From NCBI RefSeq assembly GCF_003600645.1, contig NZ_CP032482.1:3472001-3536000 (forward strand): a DNA stretch of 64,000 nucleotides, given 5' to 3'. How positions within the stretch are numbered: the first letter of the stretch is position 1; the number at the start of each line of letters is the position of its first letter. The notes under the pieces are model-generated. The model had not been told where the DNA came from. It saw only the letters and a program-made list of their open reading frames with translations, and did not search any database. Made by a program: the position numbers and the translations under genes. The DNA comes from Yersinia rochesterensis (lineage in GTDB: Bacteria; Pseudomonadota; Gammaproteobacteria; Enterobacterales; Enterobacteriaceae). Shown one piece after another: positions 31,148-43,105 of this stretch.

Positions 31148-32272
31148 ATGTCTGTAAAAGACCCGATTTTACCCGATACGGCATCTCAAGCACTGCCGGG
31201 TACTCCGCAGCAAGATGGCTTCTTTATGCCCGCCGAATGGGCACCGCAAGATGCTGTCTGGATGCTGTGGCCGTATCGTCAGGACAACTGGCGTGGCAAA
31301 GGTATTCCCGCTCAACAGACGTTTGCCAAAGTGGCGGAAGCCATCAGCCGCACAACACCGGTCTTTATGGGGGTGCCGGCTGAGTTTATGGCGCAGGCAA
31401 AAACCACCCTCCCGGCCAATGTCACCCTGATAGAAATGGCCAGCGATGATGCATGGATGCGTGATACCGGCCCGACAATGGTCATCAATGGTGCCGGTGA
31501 ACGCCGCGCTGTTGACTGGCAATTTAATGCCTGGGGCGGTCTTAATGGCGGTTTGTATGCCAATTGGCAGCAAGATGAGAAAATTGCCGTCCAAGTCAGT
31601 GACTTCTTGAATAATGCCCATTACAGCGCACCGTTGGTGCTGGAAGGTGGCTCTATTCATACTGATGGCGAAGGCACTTTACTGACCACCGCTGAATGTT
31701 TGCTGAATCCAAACCGCAACCCGCATCTGAATCAGGCGCAGATTGAACAGTTGTTGCATGAATACCTTGGCGTCACGCATTTCATCTGGTTACAGGACGG
31801 CGTCTATAACGATGAGACTGATGGTCATATCGACAATATGTGCTGTTTTGTCCGTCCAGGCGAGGTCGCCCTACATTGGACTGATGATCAACAGGACCCG
31901 CAATATGCGCGTTCGGTTGCTGCCTTTGACGTTTTATCCAATGCCGTCGATGCCAAAGGCCGTAAGCTGAAAATTTGGAAGCTACCAGCACCTGGCCCAC
32001 TGTATAATACTGAAGCCGAGACTTTTGATGTGCTGTCCAGTGATGCGGTGCCACGTACCGCTGGTGAGCGGTTAGCGGGGTCTTACGTCAACTTCCTAAT
32101 CAGCAATCAACAGATTATTTATCCACTGTTGGACAGCCGCACAGATGGGCTGGCGCATGACCTATTGCAGCAGATATTCCCTGACTATACGATTGTCGGC
32201 GTCCCTGCCCGCGAGATCCTGTTAGGTGGCGGTAATATTCATTGTATTACCCAGCAGATCCCCGCAGCCTAG
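31148..32272 (+). CDS. aguA: Agmatine deiminase
   Basis: Converts agmatine to N-carbamoylputrescine and ammonia. 374 residues of the peptidyl-arginine-deiminase-like fold. Key motifs are [21 protein letters not shown] and, at the C-terminus, the catalytic Cys in [14 protein letters not shown]. It lies downstream of and close to aguB; product and substrate connect the two directly. Confidence 0.96.
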   Translation: MSVKDPILPDTASQALPGTPQQDGFFMPAEWAPQDAVWMLWPYRQDNWRGKGIPAQQTFAKVAEAISRTTPVFMGVPAEFMAQAKTTLPANVTLIEMASDDAWMRDTGPTMVINGAGERRAVDWQFNAWGGLNGGLYANWQQDEKIAVQVSDFLNNAHYSAPLVLEGGSIHTDGEGTLLTTAECLLNPNRNPHLNQAQIEQLLHEYLGVTHFIWLQDGVYNDETDGHIDNMCCFVRPGEVALHWTDDQQDPQYARSVAAFDVLSNAVDAKGRKLKIWKLPAPGPLYNTEAETFDVLSSDAVPRTAGERLAGSYVNFLISNQQIIYPLLDSRTDGLAHDLLQQIFPDYTIVGVPAREILLGGGNIHCITQQIPAA

Positions 32273-32310
32273 TACCCTTTTTAATTGAAGCCGCAGCGGT
32301 GTTAGCGGCT

Positions 32311-33450
32311 CTATCTCAATTGACTCACATGCTGCTCGGCCAATATGCCCTGTTTTTGCCGCTGCGCCATGCTTTGTTCAAAAGTTTGCATCCCCCATTG
32401 CCCACCCGTCTGTATCACTGAGGGAAGCTGGTAGGTTTTACCTTCACGAATTAAATGGCTGGCTGCCGTGTTTTGGGTCAGAATTTCAAATACAGCCATG
32501 CGCCCACCGCCGACTTTATGACACAATTTTTGTGCAATAACGGCACGTAAACTGGCGGCCAATTGCGCCTGAATCGCCGTTTTCTCTGCTGCGGGGAAAA
32601 CATCCACCAGCCTATCAATTGCTTGGGTCGCGGTGCGGGTATGTAATGTGGCTAACACCAAATGCCCGGTTTCAGCAGCGGTTAATGCTAAACGAATTGT
32701 CTCTTGATCCCGCAGTTCACCCAGCAAAATGATATCTGGATCTTGCCGCAATGCCCCAGTTAAGGCGCTACTGAAAGAATGAGTATGACGGCCCAATTCC
32801 CGTTGCTGGATCAAACATGTTTTGCTGCTATGAAGAAATTCGATTGGATCTTCCAGTGTGATGATATGACGCGCTTGTTCTTGATTCATGGCACTTATCA
32901 TCGCGCTCAATGTGGTTGTTTTGCCACTGCCTGTCGCGCCGGTAATTAGAATTAATCCATTCTCTTGCTCAATGAGTTGATTGATAATGGGTGGAACATC
33001 CAATTCATCCAGTGATGGGCTAGTTGCAGAAATGACACGAAAGGCTATCGAGCGCCCCTGCTGTTGCTGGAAAACATTCGCCCGCAACCGTTGCCCGGCA
33101 CTGGTGGTGTAAGCACAATCCACTTGCCCACTTTGCTGCAATTGCCTTTGTTGCACTTCGCTCAATAAATATCGGCTAAGGCCGCTCAGCCAATTGGCAT
33201 TGACGCGTGGCCAATGAGTGAAGGTTTTCAATTCACCATCAATACGCAATACCGGATGATCGCCGGTACAAAGGTGCAGATCGGATGCATTATGATTTAC
33301 ACTAGCCGCCACCTTATCGGCAAAATCCTGTTCATTGAAGTCACCATCGGCATGTTCAGGGTTTTCTAAATCAATGTATTCAGTGAAAACACCACTAAAT
33401 ACGGGGTTATCCAAGTCTGTGTTTTTATTATCCAGACGGGTGAAATCCAT
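32311..33450 (-). CDS. yggR: PilT-like ATPase YggR
   Basis: Secretion/retraction-type ATPase of the GspE/PilT family. Visible are Walker A GATGSGKTTTLSAM, Asp box ITLEDPIEF, Walker B IILLGELRDQETI and a His box LVLATLHTRTA. 379 residues from the start at 33450, chosen for an AGGAG 6 bases upstream. The first ~45 residues are acidic and appear extra relative to my memory of E. coli YggR. No pilus genes are adjacent. Divergent from yggS with 19 bases between starts. Confidence 0.88.
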   Translation of the reverse strand: MDFTRLDNKNTDLDNPVFSGVFTEYIDLENPEHADGDFNEQDFADKVAASVNHNASDLHLCTGDHPVLRIDGELKTFTHWPRVNANWLSGLSRYLLSEVQQRQLQQSGQVDCAYTTSAGQRLRANVFQQQQGRSIAFRVISATSPSLDELDVPPIINQLIEQENGLILITGATGSGKTTTLSAMISAMNQEQARHIITLEDPIEFLHSSKTCLIQQRELGRHTHSFSSALTGALRQDPDIILLGELRDQETIRLALTAAETGHLVLATLHTRTATQAIDRLVDVFPAAEKTAIQAQLAASLRAVIAQKLCHKVGGGRMAVFEILTQNTAASHLIREGKTYQLPSVIQTGGQWGMQTFEQSMAQRQKQGILAEQHVSQLR

Positions 33451-33469
33451 ATCAAACTCCTGGGTCCAT

Positions 33470-34165
33470 ATGAGCACAATTGAGCAGAATCTACAGGATG
33501 TCAGAGCGCAAATCACAACCGCTGCACGCAATTGCGGGCGCTCTCCAGAAGAAGTGACATTACTTGCAGTCAGTAAAACCAAGCCTGTGAGCGCTATCGA
33601 AGAGGCCATCGCCGCAGGGCAATATGCCTTTGGTGAAAACTATGTGCAGGAAGGGGTGGATAAAATCCACTATTTTGCAGATAACGCCCCCACAGCAAAT
33701 CTTGAATGGCACTTTATCGGCCCGCTGCAATCAAATAAAAGCAGATTAGTGGCAGAAAATTTTGCCTGGTGCCATGCCGTGGATAGGCTCAAGCTTGCAC
33801 AGCGCTTAAGTGCTCAACGCCCGCCCGACATGCCAGCGCTGAACGTCCTGATTCAGGTCAATATCAGTGATGAGCAGAGTAAATCAGGTATAGCACTGGC
33901 GGAATTACCTGCTTTAGCGGCCAGTATCAATGAACTCCCTAACCTACATTTACGCGGGCTAATGGCTATTCCGGCCCCTGAAACTGATTATCAGCGGCAA
34001 CTGGCGGTATTTGAGCAAATGAATCAGGCGTTCTTGACTTTAAAAACCAGCCACCCTCAGATGGATACGCTTTCCATGGGGATGACGGATGATATGGCTG
34101 CCGCTATTGCCGCGGGCAGTACTTTAGTGCGCATTGGTACCGCCATTTTTGGCTCCCGCGCTTAA
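33470..34165 (+). CDS. yggS: PLP homeostasis protein YggS
   Basis: 231-residue PLP-binding protein with a single TIM-barrel fold (COG0325). PLP lysine is in LLAVSKTKPVSAI; GLMAIPAP and LSMGMTDDMAAAI are conserved. The start at 33470 (MSTIEQNLQDV) matches the family; in-frame starts upstream would run into yggR. Confidence 0.95.
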   Translation: MSTIEQNLQDVRAQITTAARNCGRSPEEVTLLAVSKTKPVSAIEEAIAAGQYAFGENYVQEGVDKIHYFADNAPTANLEWHFIGPLQSNKSRLVAENFAWCHAVDRLKLAQRLSAQRPPDMPALNVLIQVNISDEQSKSGIALAELPALAASINELPNLHLRGLMAIPAPETDYQRQLAVFEQMNQAFLTLKTSHPQMDTLSMGMTDDMAAAIAAGSTLVRIGTAIFGSRA

Positions 34166-34170
34166 CCCCC

Positions 34171-34390
34171 GGCGGCTTCAAATACAAAGGGGATCCCCAA
34201 AGTAGTTGGAGTCGCGGCAAGGCAGCAAAAGAGCGACAAATTGGTCGGGAACCAATTTGGGCAGCATTTATGCTAGCCCGCAGGGTGAGCCTCAAGGATG
34301 AGGCTCATTAATCCCGATGAGCTTACACAAGTAAGTGATTCGGGTGAGTGAGAGATGCTAACACCGCTGTGGCTTCAAATACGCAGTGGA
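34171..34390. repeat. Long ERIC element with insertion, plus a fragment
   Basis: About 220 bp. Central AATCCCGATGAGCTTACAC..AGTAAGTGATTCGGG. The extra block (GACAAATTGG..CCAATTTGG, CCCGCAGGGTGAG) is the reverse complement of that in the 17 kb copy. A second ERIC tail (GGCGGCTTCAAATACAAAGG) precedes it. The proC ribosome site is only about 15 bases beyond the right end. Confidence 0.8.
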
Positions 34391-34407
34391 TGAGGAGAAT
34401 TGATTTA

Positions 34408-35229
34408 ATGAAACATCGCAACATTACATTCATTGGCGCGGGCAATATGGCGCGGGCAATTATCGCGGGTTTAGTGGCCGGTGGTTACCCCGCTAAAATG
34501 ATCAGCGTTTGTGCGCCTTCAGCTAAAAACCGAGATGCTTTGGCCGCTGAATTTGGTGTTATCAGTAGTGACGACAACATTGCCGAAGCGAAAAAAGCCG
34601 AGGTGGTAGTTTTAGCCGTTAAGCCCCAATTAATGGCGGCAGTATGTCAGCCGTTGCAGGAAAGTATCAATTTCACCGGCAAGCTGGTGCTGTCTATTGC
34701 TGCGGGTGTGCAGGTGGCCCGTTTTTATGCGCTACTGGGCGAGAATCTCAATCTGGTGCGAATTATGCCCAACACACCATCGCTGGTGGGGAAAGGGATG
34801 AGCGGCCTTTATGCACCGGAGCAAGTCTCGCAGGATGACCGTGATTTCACGGCTTCACTGATGAGTTCAGTGGGTAAAGTTTGTTGGGTGAATGATGAAA
34901 ATGGCATCAACAGCATTATTGCTGCCGCAGGCAGTGCGCCCGCTTATTTCTTCTTATTTATGGAAGCAATGCAGCAAGAAGCTGAAAAATTAGGTTTTGA
35001 TAGTGAAACTGCCCGTATGCTGGTACAGCAAGCGGCGTCCGGGGCGACAGCATTAGTGGAGGCCAACCCGCAATTACCGCTTTCAACACTGCGTGAACAG
35101 GTAACGTCGAAAGGGGGCACGACCGCTGAGGCAATTCGAGTATTTAACGAACAGCATTTGCCAGAAATTGTCTCCAATGCCATGCAAGCCGCCATTGTGC
35201 GAGCAAAAGAAATGGAAAAGCTGTTCTAA
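34408..35229 (+). CDS. proC: Pyrroline-5-carboxylate reductase
   Basis: Last step of proline synthesis, NADPH-dependent. 273 residues. NADP-binding FIGAGNMARAIIAGL at the N-terminus, and the C-terminal signature PLSTLREQVTSKGGTTAEAI. The start at 34408 is preceded by GAGGAGA; an upstream in-frame start falls within the ERIC. Confidence 0.97.
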   Translation: MKHRNITFIGAGNMARAIIAGLVAGGYPAKMISVCAPSAKNRDALAAEFGVISSDDNIAEAKKAEVVVLAVKPQLMAAVCQPLQESINFTGKLVLSIAAGVQVARFYALLGENLNLVRIMPNTPSLVGKGMSGLYAPEQVSQDDRDFTASLMSSVGKVCWVNDENGINSIIAAAGSAPAYFFLFMEAMQQEAEKLGFDSETARMLVQQAASGATALVEANPQLPLSTLREQVTSKGGTTAEAIRVFNEQHLPEIVSNAMQAAIVRAKEMEKLF

Positions 35230-35357
35230 CCACGGCAAAATTTACAAAACCCGACACTGGCCCTAATGCTTTCCCGTTAAGATAGGGGCCTATAAAGTAG
35301 GTAAATAGACGGTCTATTTACCTGCATACCATATTGAATAAAGGATTAAGGCAACTC

Positions 35358-35912
35358 ATGCTAACGCTGACTTTTCTGGCAAAAACGGTCATTGACCTGT
35401 ATGTGATGGTACTGCTGTTGCGCATCTGGATGCAGTGGGTTCACAGCGATTTTTATAACCCGTTCTCACAATTTGTGGTGAAAATCACCCAGCCAATTGT
35501 TGGTCCGTTGCGCCGGATTATCCCTTCTCTGGGGCCGATCGACAGTGCATCTTTGCTGTTGGCATTTCTGTTGATGACCATCAAGTATCCACTGTTGGTA
35601 CTGATTCAGAGCGGTTCAATGTCACTCAGCCCGTATAACTTGTTGTTCGGTGTTATTTCATTAGTCAAAGCAGTTGGTTATCTCATTTTCTGGGTGATGA
35701 TTATTCGGGCGCTGATGAGCTGGGTCAGTCAGGGCCGCAGCCCAATGGATTACCTGCTTTATCAGTTAACTGAACCTCTAATGGCACCGATTCGCCGTAT
35801 TTTACCTGCCATGGGCGGTATCGATTTCTCGGCGATGGTGGTGATTCTTATTCTGTATCTGTTCAACTATTTAGGTACGGATCTGCTAGGCGAGCTTTGG
35901 TTCATACTGTGA
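35358..35912 (+). CDS. yggT: YGGT-family membrane protein
   Basis: 184 residues, two tandem YGGT units each with two membrane segments. Repeat motifs [21 protein letters not shown] and [19 protein letters not shown] mark the units. In E. coli it is implicated in osmotic shock and K+ uptake. ATG at 35358 has AAGG upstream; TTG at 35334 is an alternative. Confidence 0.92.
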   Translation: MLTLTFLAKTVIDLYVMVLLLRIWMQWVHSDFYNPFSQFVVKITQPIVGPLRRIIPSLGPIDSASLLLAFLLMTIKYPLLVLIQSGSMSLSPYNLLFGVISLVKAVGYLIFWVMIIRALMSWVSQGRSPMDYLLYQLTEPLMAPIRRILPAMGGIDFSAMVVILILYLFNYLGTDLLGELWFIL

Positions 35913-36199
35913 GTGCCGTCACCCGGGTGCTGGACGGGCTGGCACTCAAGCTATATATTCAGCCGAAAGCCAGCCGTGATCAGATAGTCGGTTTACATGG
36001 CGATGAACTTAAAGTCGCCATTACCGCCCCACCCGTTGATGGTCAAGCGAATGCTCATTTGGTTAAATTTATCGCTAAACAGTTCCGCGTAGCGAAAAGC
36101 CAGGTGATTATCGAAAAGGGCGAGTTGGGGCGGCATAAACAGATCAAAATAGTTGCCCCGCAACAGATCCCGCCCGAAGTAGCGACACTGCTCGAATGA
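35909..36199 (+). CDS. yggU: YggU (DUF167)
   Basis: 96 residues. [16 protein letters not shown] and [15 protein letters not shown] are family hallmarks; function unknown. The GTG start overlaps the yggT stop (GTGA); a TTG at 35897 is the alternative. Confidence 0.9.
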   Translation: MSAVTRVLDGLALKLYIQPKASRDQIVGLHGDELKVAITAPPVDGQANAHLVKFIAKQFRVAKSQVIIEKGELGRHKQIKIVAPQQIPPEVATLLE

Positions 36200-36250
36200 T
36201 AAATACTTCCCGCTAGAATTGGGCGATTGAATGAAATTCAGGACTCTTCC

Positions 36251-36844
36251 ATGCAAAAAATAGTATTAGCCACCGGTAACCCCGGTAAAGTGCGTGAGTT
36301 GGCAAACTTGCTGGCCGACTTTGGTTTGGATGTCATCGCGCAAACCGAACTGGGTGTCGAATCTGCCGAAGAGACCGGCTTAACTTTCATTGAAAACGCC
36401 ATATTAAAAGCACGCCATGCTGCACAAGTCACCGGTTTACCGGCTATCGCAGATGACTCCGGCTTAGCTGTTGATGCTTTAGGTGGCGCGCCGGGGATTT
36501 ACTCCGCACGCTATGCCGGCACTGAGGCCAGTGATCAAGAAAACCTTGAGAAGCTGTTGATCGCATTGAAAGATATTTCTGATGAACAGCGCGGCGCTCA
36601 ATTCCATTGTGTGCTGGTTTATATGCGCCATGCGGAAGATCCAACGCCATTGGTATTCCATGGTCAATGGCCGGGTGTGATTGCTCACCAACCTGCTGGT
36701 GCTGCTGGATTTGGTTATGACCCCATTTTCTATGTCCCAGAACTGGGTAAAACCGCAGCGGAATTGACGCGCGAAGAAAAACACGCTGTTTCCCATCGTG
36801 GTCAAGCACTGAAACTGATGCTGGATGCCTTGCGCAATGCTTAA
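36251..36844 (+). CDS. rdgB: dITP/XTP pyrophosphatase (Ham1)
   Basis: Removes deaminated purine triphosphates. 197 residues with [22 protein letters not shown] and SHRGQALK motifs. The start at 36251 matches the family; the hemW start overlaps its end by 8 bases. Confidence 0.96.
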   Translation: MQKIVLATGNPGKVRELANLLADFGLDVIAQTELGVESAEETGLTFIENAILKARHAAQVTGLPAIADDSGLAVDALGGAPGIYSARYAGTEASDQENLEKLLIALKDISDEQRGAQFHCVLVYMRHAEDPTPLVFHGQWPGVIAHQPAGAAGFGYDPIFYVPELGKTAAELTREEKHAVSHRGQALKLMLDALRNA

Positions 36845-37967
36845 ATTACCCCCGCTCAGTCTCTACATTCACATTCCCTGGTGTGTGCAGAAATGCCCTT
36901 ACTGTGACTTTAATTCTCATGCACTGAAAGGCGATGTCCCCCATCAGGAATATGTGGAGCACTTGCTAGCGGACCTTGATGCAGATGTACCTCTGGTCAG
37001 CGGCCGCGAGATTAGCACCATTTTTATTGGTGGCGGCACACCAAGCTTGCTCAGTGCCGAGGCTATGCAGCAGTTGCTCGATGGCGTTCGTGCCAGATTG
37101 CCACTCGCCATTGATGCTGAAATCACCATGGAAGCCAACCCCGGTGCCGTTGAAGCAGAGCGTTTCAGCGGCTATCAACGCGCGGGGATCAATCGTATCT
37201 CCATTGGGGTGCAAAGTTTCAGTGCCGAGAAATTAACGCGGTTGGGGCGGATACACGGGCCGGATGAGGCAAAACGGGCCGCAGAACTAGCAACCTCACT
37301 GGAGCTGCGCAGTTTTAATCTGGACTTAATGCACGGTTTGCCGGATCAGTCACTGGAAGAAGCACTGGATGATTTGCGCCAGGCCATTGCTTTAAATCCA
37401 CCACACCTGTCTTGGTATCAGTTGACCATTGAGCCAAACACCGGCTTCAGTTCGCGCCCTCCGACACTGCCAGATGACGATGCGCTATGGGATATTTTCC
37501 AGCAAGGCCATCAGTTATTGAGTGCCGCCGGGTATCAGCAATATGAAACCTCGGCCTATGCCAAACCGGGCTATCAATGTCAGCATAATCTCAACTATTG
37601 GCGTTTTGGCGATTATCTGGGGATTGGCTGTGGTGCTCACGGCAAAATCACTTTTAGTGATGGGCGGATCTTACGCACTATAAAAACCAAGCATCCCCGT
37701 GGCTTTATGCAGGGCAAATATCTGGATAAGCAATATGAAGTCGAAGCCGCTGACCGGCCTTTTGAGTTCTTTATGAACCGCTTCCGTTTGCTAGAGGCTG
37801 CACCGCGCGCAGATTTCACCCATTTTACCGGGTTAGCTGAAAGCATCATTCGCCCGCAGTTGGATGAAGCATTAGCGAAAGAATATTTAATCGAAACAGA
37901 GGAATACTGGCAGACCACCGAGAAAGGAAAGTTATTCCTTAACTCGCTGTTAGAACTGTTTTTGTAA
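36837..37967 (+). CDS. hemW: HemW, radical SAM heme chaperone
   Basis: Radical SAM protein (formerly YggW) that delivers heme to respiratory enzymes. [10 protein letters not shown] carries the CxxxCxxC cluster ligands near residue 17. HemW lacks the extra N-terminal residues typical of HemN; 376 residues agree with this. The ATG lies within rdgB. Confidence 0.94.
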   Translation: MLKLPPLSLYIHIPWCVQKCPYCDFNSHALKGDVPHQEYVEHLLADLDADVPLVSGREISTIFIGGGTPSLLSAEAMQQLLDGVRARLPLAIDAEITMEANPGAVEAERFSGYQRAGINRISIGVQSFSAEKLTRLGRIHGPDEAKRAAELATSLELRSFNLDLMHGLPDQSLEEALDDLRQAIALNPPHLSWYQLTIEPNTGFSSRPPTLPDDDALWDIFQQGHQLLSAAGYQQYETSAYAKPGYQCQHNLNYWRFGDYLGIGCGAHGKITFSDGRILRTIKTKHPRGFMQGKYLDKQYEVEAADRPFEFFMNRFRLLEAAPRADFTHFTGLAESIIRPQLDEALAKEYLIETEEYWQTTEKGKLFLNSLLELFL

Positions 37968-38051
37968 AGCTAATTGAGATTTTATAAAAATAAGTGAGAA
38001 AAACAGGTTCAGACGGCATTCCCAGTCTGAACCTGCCAAACCAGAATCACG

Positions 38052-38176
38052 TTATACCCAATAGATTTCGAGTTGCAGGTAGGCGGCAATAGAATGAACC
38101 CAAGGAGTTGAGATAACTCAATGACTTGGGTAAGTGATAGCGGCCAACAATCCTGCGCCTAGAAAGACGGCGAGTA

Positions 38177-38180
<4 letters not shown>
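38052..38180. repeat. Diverged ERIC element
   Basis: Arms TATACCCAATAGATTTCGAG and GCCTAGAAAGACGGCGAGTATA, centre AACCCAAGGAGTTGAG..CTCAATGACTTGGGT. It is the first of two head-to-tail copies between hemW and yggN. Confidence 0.7.
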
Positions 38181-39044
<864 letters not shown>

Positions 39045-39146
39045 AAGACTCCTGAGAAACTGTGCCATCCGGTATTTCTATGGCTATTTATAACGTGCTA
39101 ATCCCCACCCTGCCAGAATTTACTTTAGACATGAAGGGGAGCTGTC

Positions 39147-40091
39147 CTAAAAAATGGAGCGGCCAATCCGCTGTGCCAGTAGCTCTAAGGCAGCGGTTCC
39201 GGCCAGAGAGTTCCCTGCGTGGTCTAATTCGGGTGACCAAACCGCAATACACAACTCATCGGGTACAATGGCAATAATCCCACCGCCAACACCGGACTTA
39301 CCCGGCATACCCACGCGGAAGGCAAATTCACCGGCTCCATCATACATACCACTGGTAATCATCAGAGCATTAATCTGTCGCGCCTGCATCGGTGTAATCA
39401 GCGGGTCTTGCCCACTAGTACTGCGCCCCTGATTTGCCAGATAGACAAAGCAGCGGGCCAGTTCGACACAACTCATGCGCATGGCGCAATAGTGAAAATA
39501 GGTCTGAAGCACCGTCAGTACATCATTGTTGAAATTACCGAAAGACTTCATCAAATAGGCGATGGCCGCATTCCGATCGGAGTTTTCAAATTCTGATCGC
39601 GCGACGCGAGTATCGTAGCTAATGCTATCGTCATTCACTAGCTGGCGCACCACTTCCAACATTCGTTGTTTCGGTGCGCTAAGGCGGCTTTGCAACATAT
39701 CGCAGACTACCAGCGCCCCTGGATTAATAAATGGGTTACGCGGTTTACCTTTTTCTAACTCTAACTGCACCAATGAGTTAAATGGCTGACCTGAGGGTTC
39801 TTTGCCAACCCGCTGCCAGACTTCCTGTTCCCCGTAACGCGATAATGCCAGAGTCAGACTTAATACTTTTGAAATCGATTGAATAGAGAAGCGCTCATCG
39901 GCATCCCCGGCCTGAAATATTGTGCCATCCAACGTACAGACCGCGATACCCAAGTTGTCAGCCGAGACTTCAGCCAAGGCGGGGATATAATCCGCCACTT
40001 TCCCCTGACCAATCAGCGGGCGTACCTGCTGCAAGATATCCGCCAACAAGGCATTATCTAAACCTGTTATCACCCCTAAAGCTGCTGCCAC
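39147..40091 (-). CDS. glsB: Glutaminase
   Basis: Serine-dependent beta-lactamase-fold glutaminase, glutamine to glutamate and ammonia. SIQSISK contains the catalytic Ser and Lys (SxxK). The start is uncertain: GTG at 40091 has GGGAG upstream (314 residues) and GTG at 40073 gives 308 residues, closer to E. coli YneH. The frame is open further upstream. Confidence 0.92.
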   Translation of the reverse strand: MAAALGVITGLDNALLADILQQVRPLIGQGKVADYIPALAEVSADNLGIAVCTLDGTIFQAGDADERFSIQSISKVLSLTLALSRYGEQEVWQRVGKEPSGQPFNSLVQLELEKGKPRNPFINPGALVVCDMLQSRLSAPKQRMLEVVRQLVNDDSISYDTRVARSEFENSDRNAAIAYLMKSFGNFNNDVLTVLQTYFHYCAMRMSCVELARCFVYLANQGRSTSGQDPLITPMQARQINALMITSGMYDGAGEFAFRVGMPGKSGVGGGIIAIVPDELCIAVWSPELDHAGNSLAGTAALELLAQRIGRSIF

Positions 40092-40149
40092 AATGATGCT
40101 CCCAATCAATCTCCGGTAACCGTTTCCGCTAACTACGCCTGATAAAAAC

Positions 40150-40172
40150 AAAGGCGCCTGCTTAGGCGCCCT
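40150..40172 (-). terminator. Terminator of trmB-yggL
   Basis: GGCGCCT-GCTT-AGGCGCC perfect stem, T-rich on the minus strand (TTTGTTTTTAT). Confidence 0.75.
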
Positions 40173-40201
40173 TATTGATTATCTACCGTTAAAACGGAAG
40201 A

Positions 40202-40528
40202 TCAATCCCACCAGATATCAAACAGTTCACTGGTTTCTACATCTTTCAATTTGCGCGCTTCCAGCCATTTAGTCACTAACGCACGGTGTTCATCCGTGCA
40301 ATGACCAATTTCTTGCAGGCAAATCAGGCCTTCCCACTGCAAATAGCCGCTGCCATCAAATGCCAGGCCGTTTGCTTCAATAACTTCATCAATGAAAGCA
40401 TCGACAGTTTCGTCAATAACATCAACACTGGTCCCTTCTGGGAAGGTCCACTTTACAGAAAAACCTAATTCTTGAAACTCATCGATATGCATTTTTTTGC
40501 GTAAACGACGACTACGATTATTAGCCAT
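40202..40528 (-). CDS. yggL: YggL 50S ribosome-binding family protein (DUF469)
   Basis: 108 residues; starts ANNRSRRLRKKMHIDEFQEL and ends in an acidic WWD. The E. coli protein associates with the large ribosomal subunit. Its start overlaps the trmB stop by one base. Confidence 0.92.
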   Translation of the reverse strand: MANNRSRRLRKKMHIDEFQELGFSVKWTFPEGTSVDVIDETVDAFIDEVIEANGLAFDGSGYLQWEGLICLQEIGHCTDEHRALVTKWLEARKLKDVETSELFDIWWD

Positions 40529-41247
40529 TATTCTTTCCTCTCAAACATCAGATCCCAAACGCCATGTCCCAGGCGCTGGCCACGTAATTCAAATTTTGTC
40601 AGCGGACGCGAGTCCGGACGAGGCACATAATCATTCTGCTCTGACAGGTTGTGGTACCCGTTTGCACCTGACATAACCTCCAGCATATGTTCCGCATAAT
40701 GCTGCCAGTCGGTCGCCATATGGAACACGCCGCCCACTTTTAATTTACTTTTTACCAATTCGACAAAAGGTGCCTGCACGATACGACGTTTATTATGGCG
40801 TGCTTTGTGCCATGGATCAGGGAAAAACAACTGAACCATATCCAATGAAGCATCCGGGATCATATTTTCCAGCACTTCGACCGCATCATGGCACATAACC
40901 CGCAAGTTACTCAGACCCGCGTCATGAGCTGAGCCCAAGCAAGCACCCACGCCCGGAGAGTGTACTTCTATCCCCAGGAAATTCTGCTGCGGATTACTGG
41001 CCGCCATAGTGACCAGCGAGGTTCCCATACCAAAGCCAATTTCCAATACCACGGGCGCTTCACGGCCAAATAAGGCTGTTAAATCAACAGGGGTTGGCTG
41101 ATATTCTACGCCCATCACCGGCCAGTAGTTATCAAGCGCCAGTTGTTGGCCTTTGGTCAGGCGCCCCTGACGGCGGACAAAACTACGAATACGGCGCATA
41201 GCGCGACCGTTTTCATCAAATTCCGGAGATATGACGTCATTTATCAT
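40528..41247 (-). CDS. trmB: tRNA m7G46 methyltransferase
   Basis: SAM-dependent tRNA methyltransferase. 239 residues, same as E. coli. SAM-binding [14 protein letters not shown], catalytic region [18 protein letters not shown]. Start at 41247 ([14 protein letters not shown]) with matching family N-terminus; a longer frame goes to 41325. Confidence 0.96.
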   Translation of the reverse strand: MINDVISPEFDENGRAMRRIRSFVRRQGRLTKGQQLALDNYWPVMGVEYQPTPVDLTALFGREAPVVLEIGFGMGTSLVTMAASNPQQNFLGIEVHSPGVGACLGSAHDAGLSNLRVMCHDAVEVLENMIPDASLDMVQLFFPDPWHKARHNKRRIVQAPFVELVKSKLKVGGVFHMATDWQHYAEHMLEVMSGANGYHNLSEQNDYVPRPDSRPLTKFELRGQRLGHGVWDLMFERKE

Positions 41248-41373
41248 GGTGCTTTCTGTCTGTTGGTTGCGTATACGAACGCGCATTATGCAAAGATACG
41301 CCAGTTTATCAACTCTGGCGGTCATAAGTACAAAATTAAGCTGTAAATAATAGATTAATGCCCAAACTGGCTA

Positions 41374-41545
41374 ATTGAATGCCGCTAACGCCGCGGTGGC
41401 GCAAGAACGAAAGCATCTCCCCCAAAGTTATTGGTGTTACAGCCAGGCAGCAAGTGAACAAATCCCGATGAGCTTACATCAAGTAAGTGATTCGGGTGAG
41501 TGAATGCCGCTAACGCCGCTGTGGCGTCAAGAATGAAGGGGGTTT
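41374..41545. repeat. ERIC element with partly duplicated tail
   Basis: Full ERIC centre AATCCCGATGAGCTTACATC..AAGTAAGTGATTCGGGTG. The tail block TGAATGCCGCTAACGCCGC occurs twice, at about 41376 and 41500, suggesting recombination of two copies. It lies between trmB and mutY. Confidence 0.75.
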
Positions 41546-41613
41546 ACAGTCTGGGGAGTCTATGCTGCAATCCAACCCTAATTTATTTCTCTGCCGGATA
41601 TCGATACCTGCTT

Positions 41614-42690
41614 ATGATGCAAGCGCAACAATTCGCGCACGTGGTACTTGAGTGGTACCAAAGCTTTGGCCGCAAAACATTGCCATGGCAATTGGATAAA
41701 ACACCTTATCAAGTCTGGCTATCAGAAGTGATGTTGCAACAAACGCAGGTTGCGACCGTCATTCCTTATTTCCAACGTTTTATACTGCGCTTCCCTGATA
41801 TCCGTGCTTTGGCGGCAGCTCCGCTGGACGAAGTTTTGCATTTGTGGACTGGGTTGGGTTATTACGCCCGCGCCAGAAACCTGCATAAAGCCGCCCAAAC
41901 TGTTGTTGAACGCCATCAGGGCGAATTCCCCACGACTTTTGATGACATACTCGCACTGCCCGGCATTGGCCGCTCCACTGCGGGTGCTATTTTATCACTC
42001 TCTTTGGGGCAACATTTCCCAATTTTGGACGGTAATGTGAAGCGAGTTCTAGCTCGTTGCTATGCCGTTGAGGGATGGCCGGGTAAAAAAGAGGTCGAAG
42101 GGCGACTGTGGCAAATCAGTGAAGATGTCACCCCCGCCAAGGGAGTGGGTCAGTTTAATCAGGCCATGATGGATTTAGGCGCAATTGTTTGCACCCGTTC
42201 TAAACCCAAATGCGAACTTTGCCCACTGAATATGGGGTGTCTCGCTTATGCCAACCATAGCTGGGCGCGCTATCCGGGTAAAAAACCCAAACAAACAATA
42301 CCGGAAAAAACAGCCTATTTTCTGTTGCTGCAAAACGGCTCTCAGGTGTGGCTCGAACAGCGGCCTCCCGTGGGATTATGGGGCGGATTGTTTTGTTTCC
42401 CACAATTTGCGGAACAAGAGAGTCTGGATAGTTGGTTACAACAACGTGGCATGGTCGCCAGCGAATTACAGCAGTTAACTGCTTTTCGTCACACCTTCAG
42501 TCACTTCCATCTGGATATTGTCCCTATGTGGCTGAATACTGCATCAGGACATGGATGCATGGATGATGGAGCGGGTCTCTGGTATAACTTAGCACAGCCG
42601 CCGTCGGTAGGATTGGCCGCCCCTGTTGAGCGCTTATTACTTCAGTTAGCAAAAGAAGAATTAGCAAAAGAAAAGTTAGTAAAACAATAA
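41614..42690 (+). CDS. mutY: Adenine DNA glycosylase
   Basis: Removes A opposite 8-oxoG. HhH motif [14 protein letters not shown], catalytic Asp in [13 protein letters not shown], 4Fe-4S ligands in [18 protein letters not shown]-terminal NUDIX-like domain recognises 8-oxoG. 358 residues from the first of two adjacent ATGs (41617 equally possible). The last residues repeat LAKE(E/K)L, an unusual charged tail. Confidence 0.96.
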   Translation: MMQAQQFAHVVLEWYQSFGRKTLPWQLDKTPYQVWLSEVMLQQTQVATVIPYFQRFILRFPDIRALAAAPLDEVLHLWTGLGYYARARNLHKAAQTVVERHQGEFPTTFDDILALPGIGRSTAGAILSLSLGQHFPILDGNVKRVLARCYAVEGWPGKKEVEGRLWQISEDVTPAKGVGQFNQAMMDLGAIVCTRSKPKCELCPLNMGCLAYANHSWARYPGKKPKQTIPEKTAYFLLLQNGSQVWLEQRPPVGLWGGLFCFPQFAEQESLDSWLQQRGMVASELQQLTAFRHTFSHFHLDIVPMWLNTASGHGCMDDGAGLWYNLAQPPSVGLAAPVERLLLQLAKEELAKEKLVKQ

Positions 42691-42753
42691 TGGGCAGCAC
42701 CGCCGTCTACCCCAATAGCTGTATTTGACGATCGTCATCAAAGAGGATTTAGC

Positions 42754-43026
42754 ATGAGCAGAACGATTTTTTGCACGTTTTTAAAAAAGGATGCTGAGGG
42801 GCAAGATTTTCAGCTGTATCCAGGCGAAATCGGCAAACGTATCTATAACGAAATCTCAAAAGAAGCTTGGTCACAATGGATAACTAAACAAACCATGCTG
42901 ATTAATGAGAAAAAGCTCAGCATGATGAATGTAGAAGACCGAAAATTGCTGGAACAAGAAATGGTCAATTTCCTGTTCGAAGGGCAGGATGTTCATATTG
43001 AAGGTTATACTCCGCCGAGTCAGTAA
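42754..43026 (+). CDS. yggX: Fe(2+)-trafficking protein YggX
   Basis: 90 residues, [17 protein letters not shown]-terminus. It protects Fe-S clusters, consistent with its position after mutY, an Fe-S enzyme. A GGGGCC..GGCCCC hairpin lies between it and mltC. Confidence 0.96.
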   Translation: MSRTIFCTFLKKDAEGQDFQLYPGEIGKRIYNEISKEAWSQWITKQTMLINEKKLSMMNVEDRKLLEQEMVNFLFEGQDVHIEGYTPPSQ

Positions 43027-43105
43027 CCTATTACGGGGCCTATGCTGGCCCCGCTGTTATTTATTCCCTAACGGGGACATTCCTCATCAAGATATGGCTT
43101 GTAAG

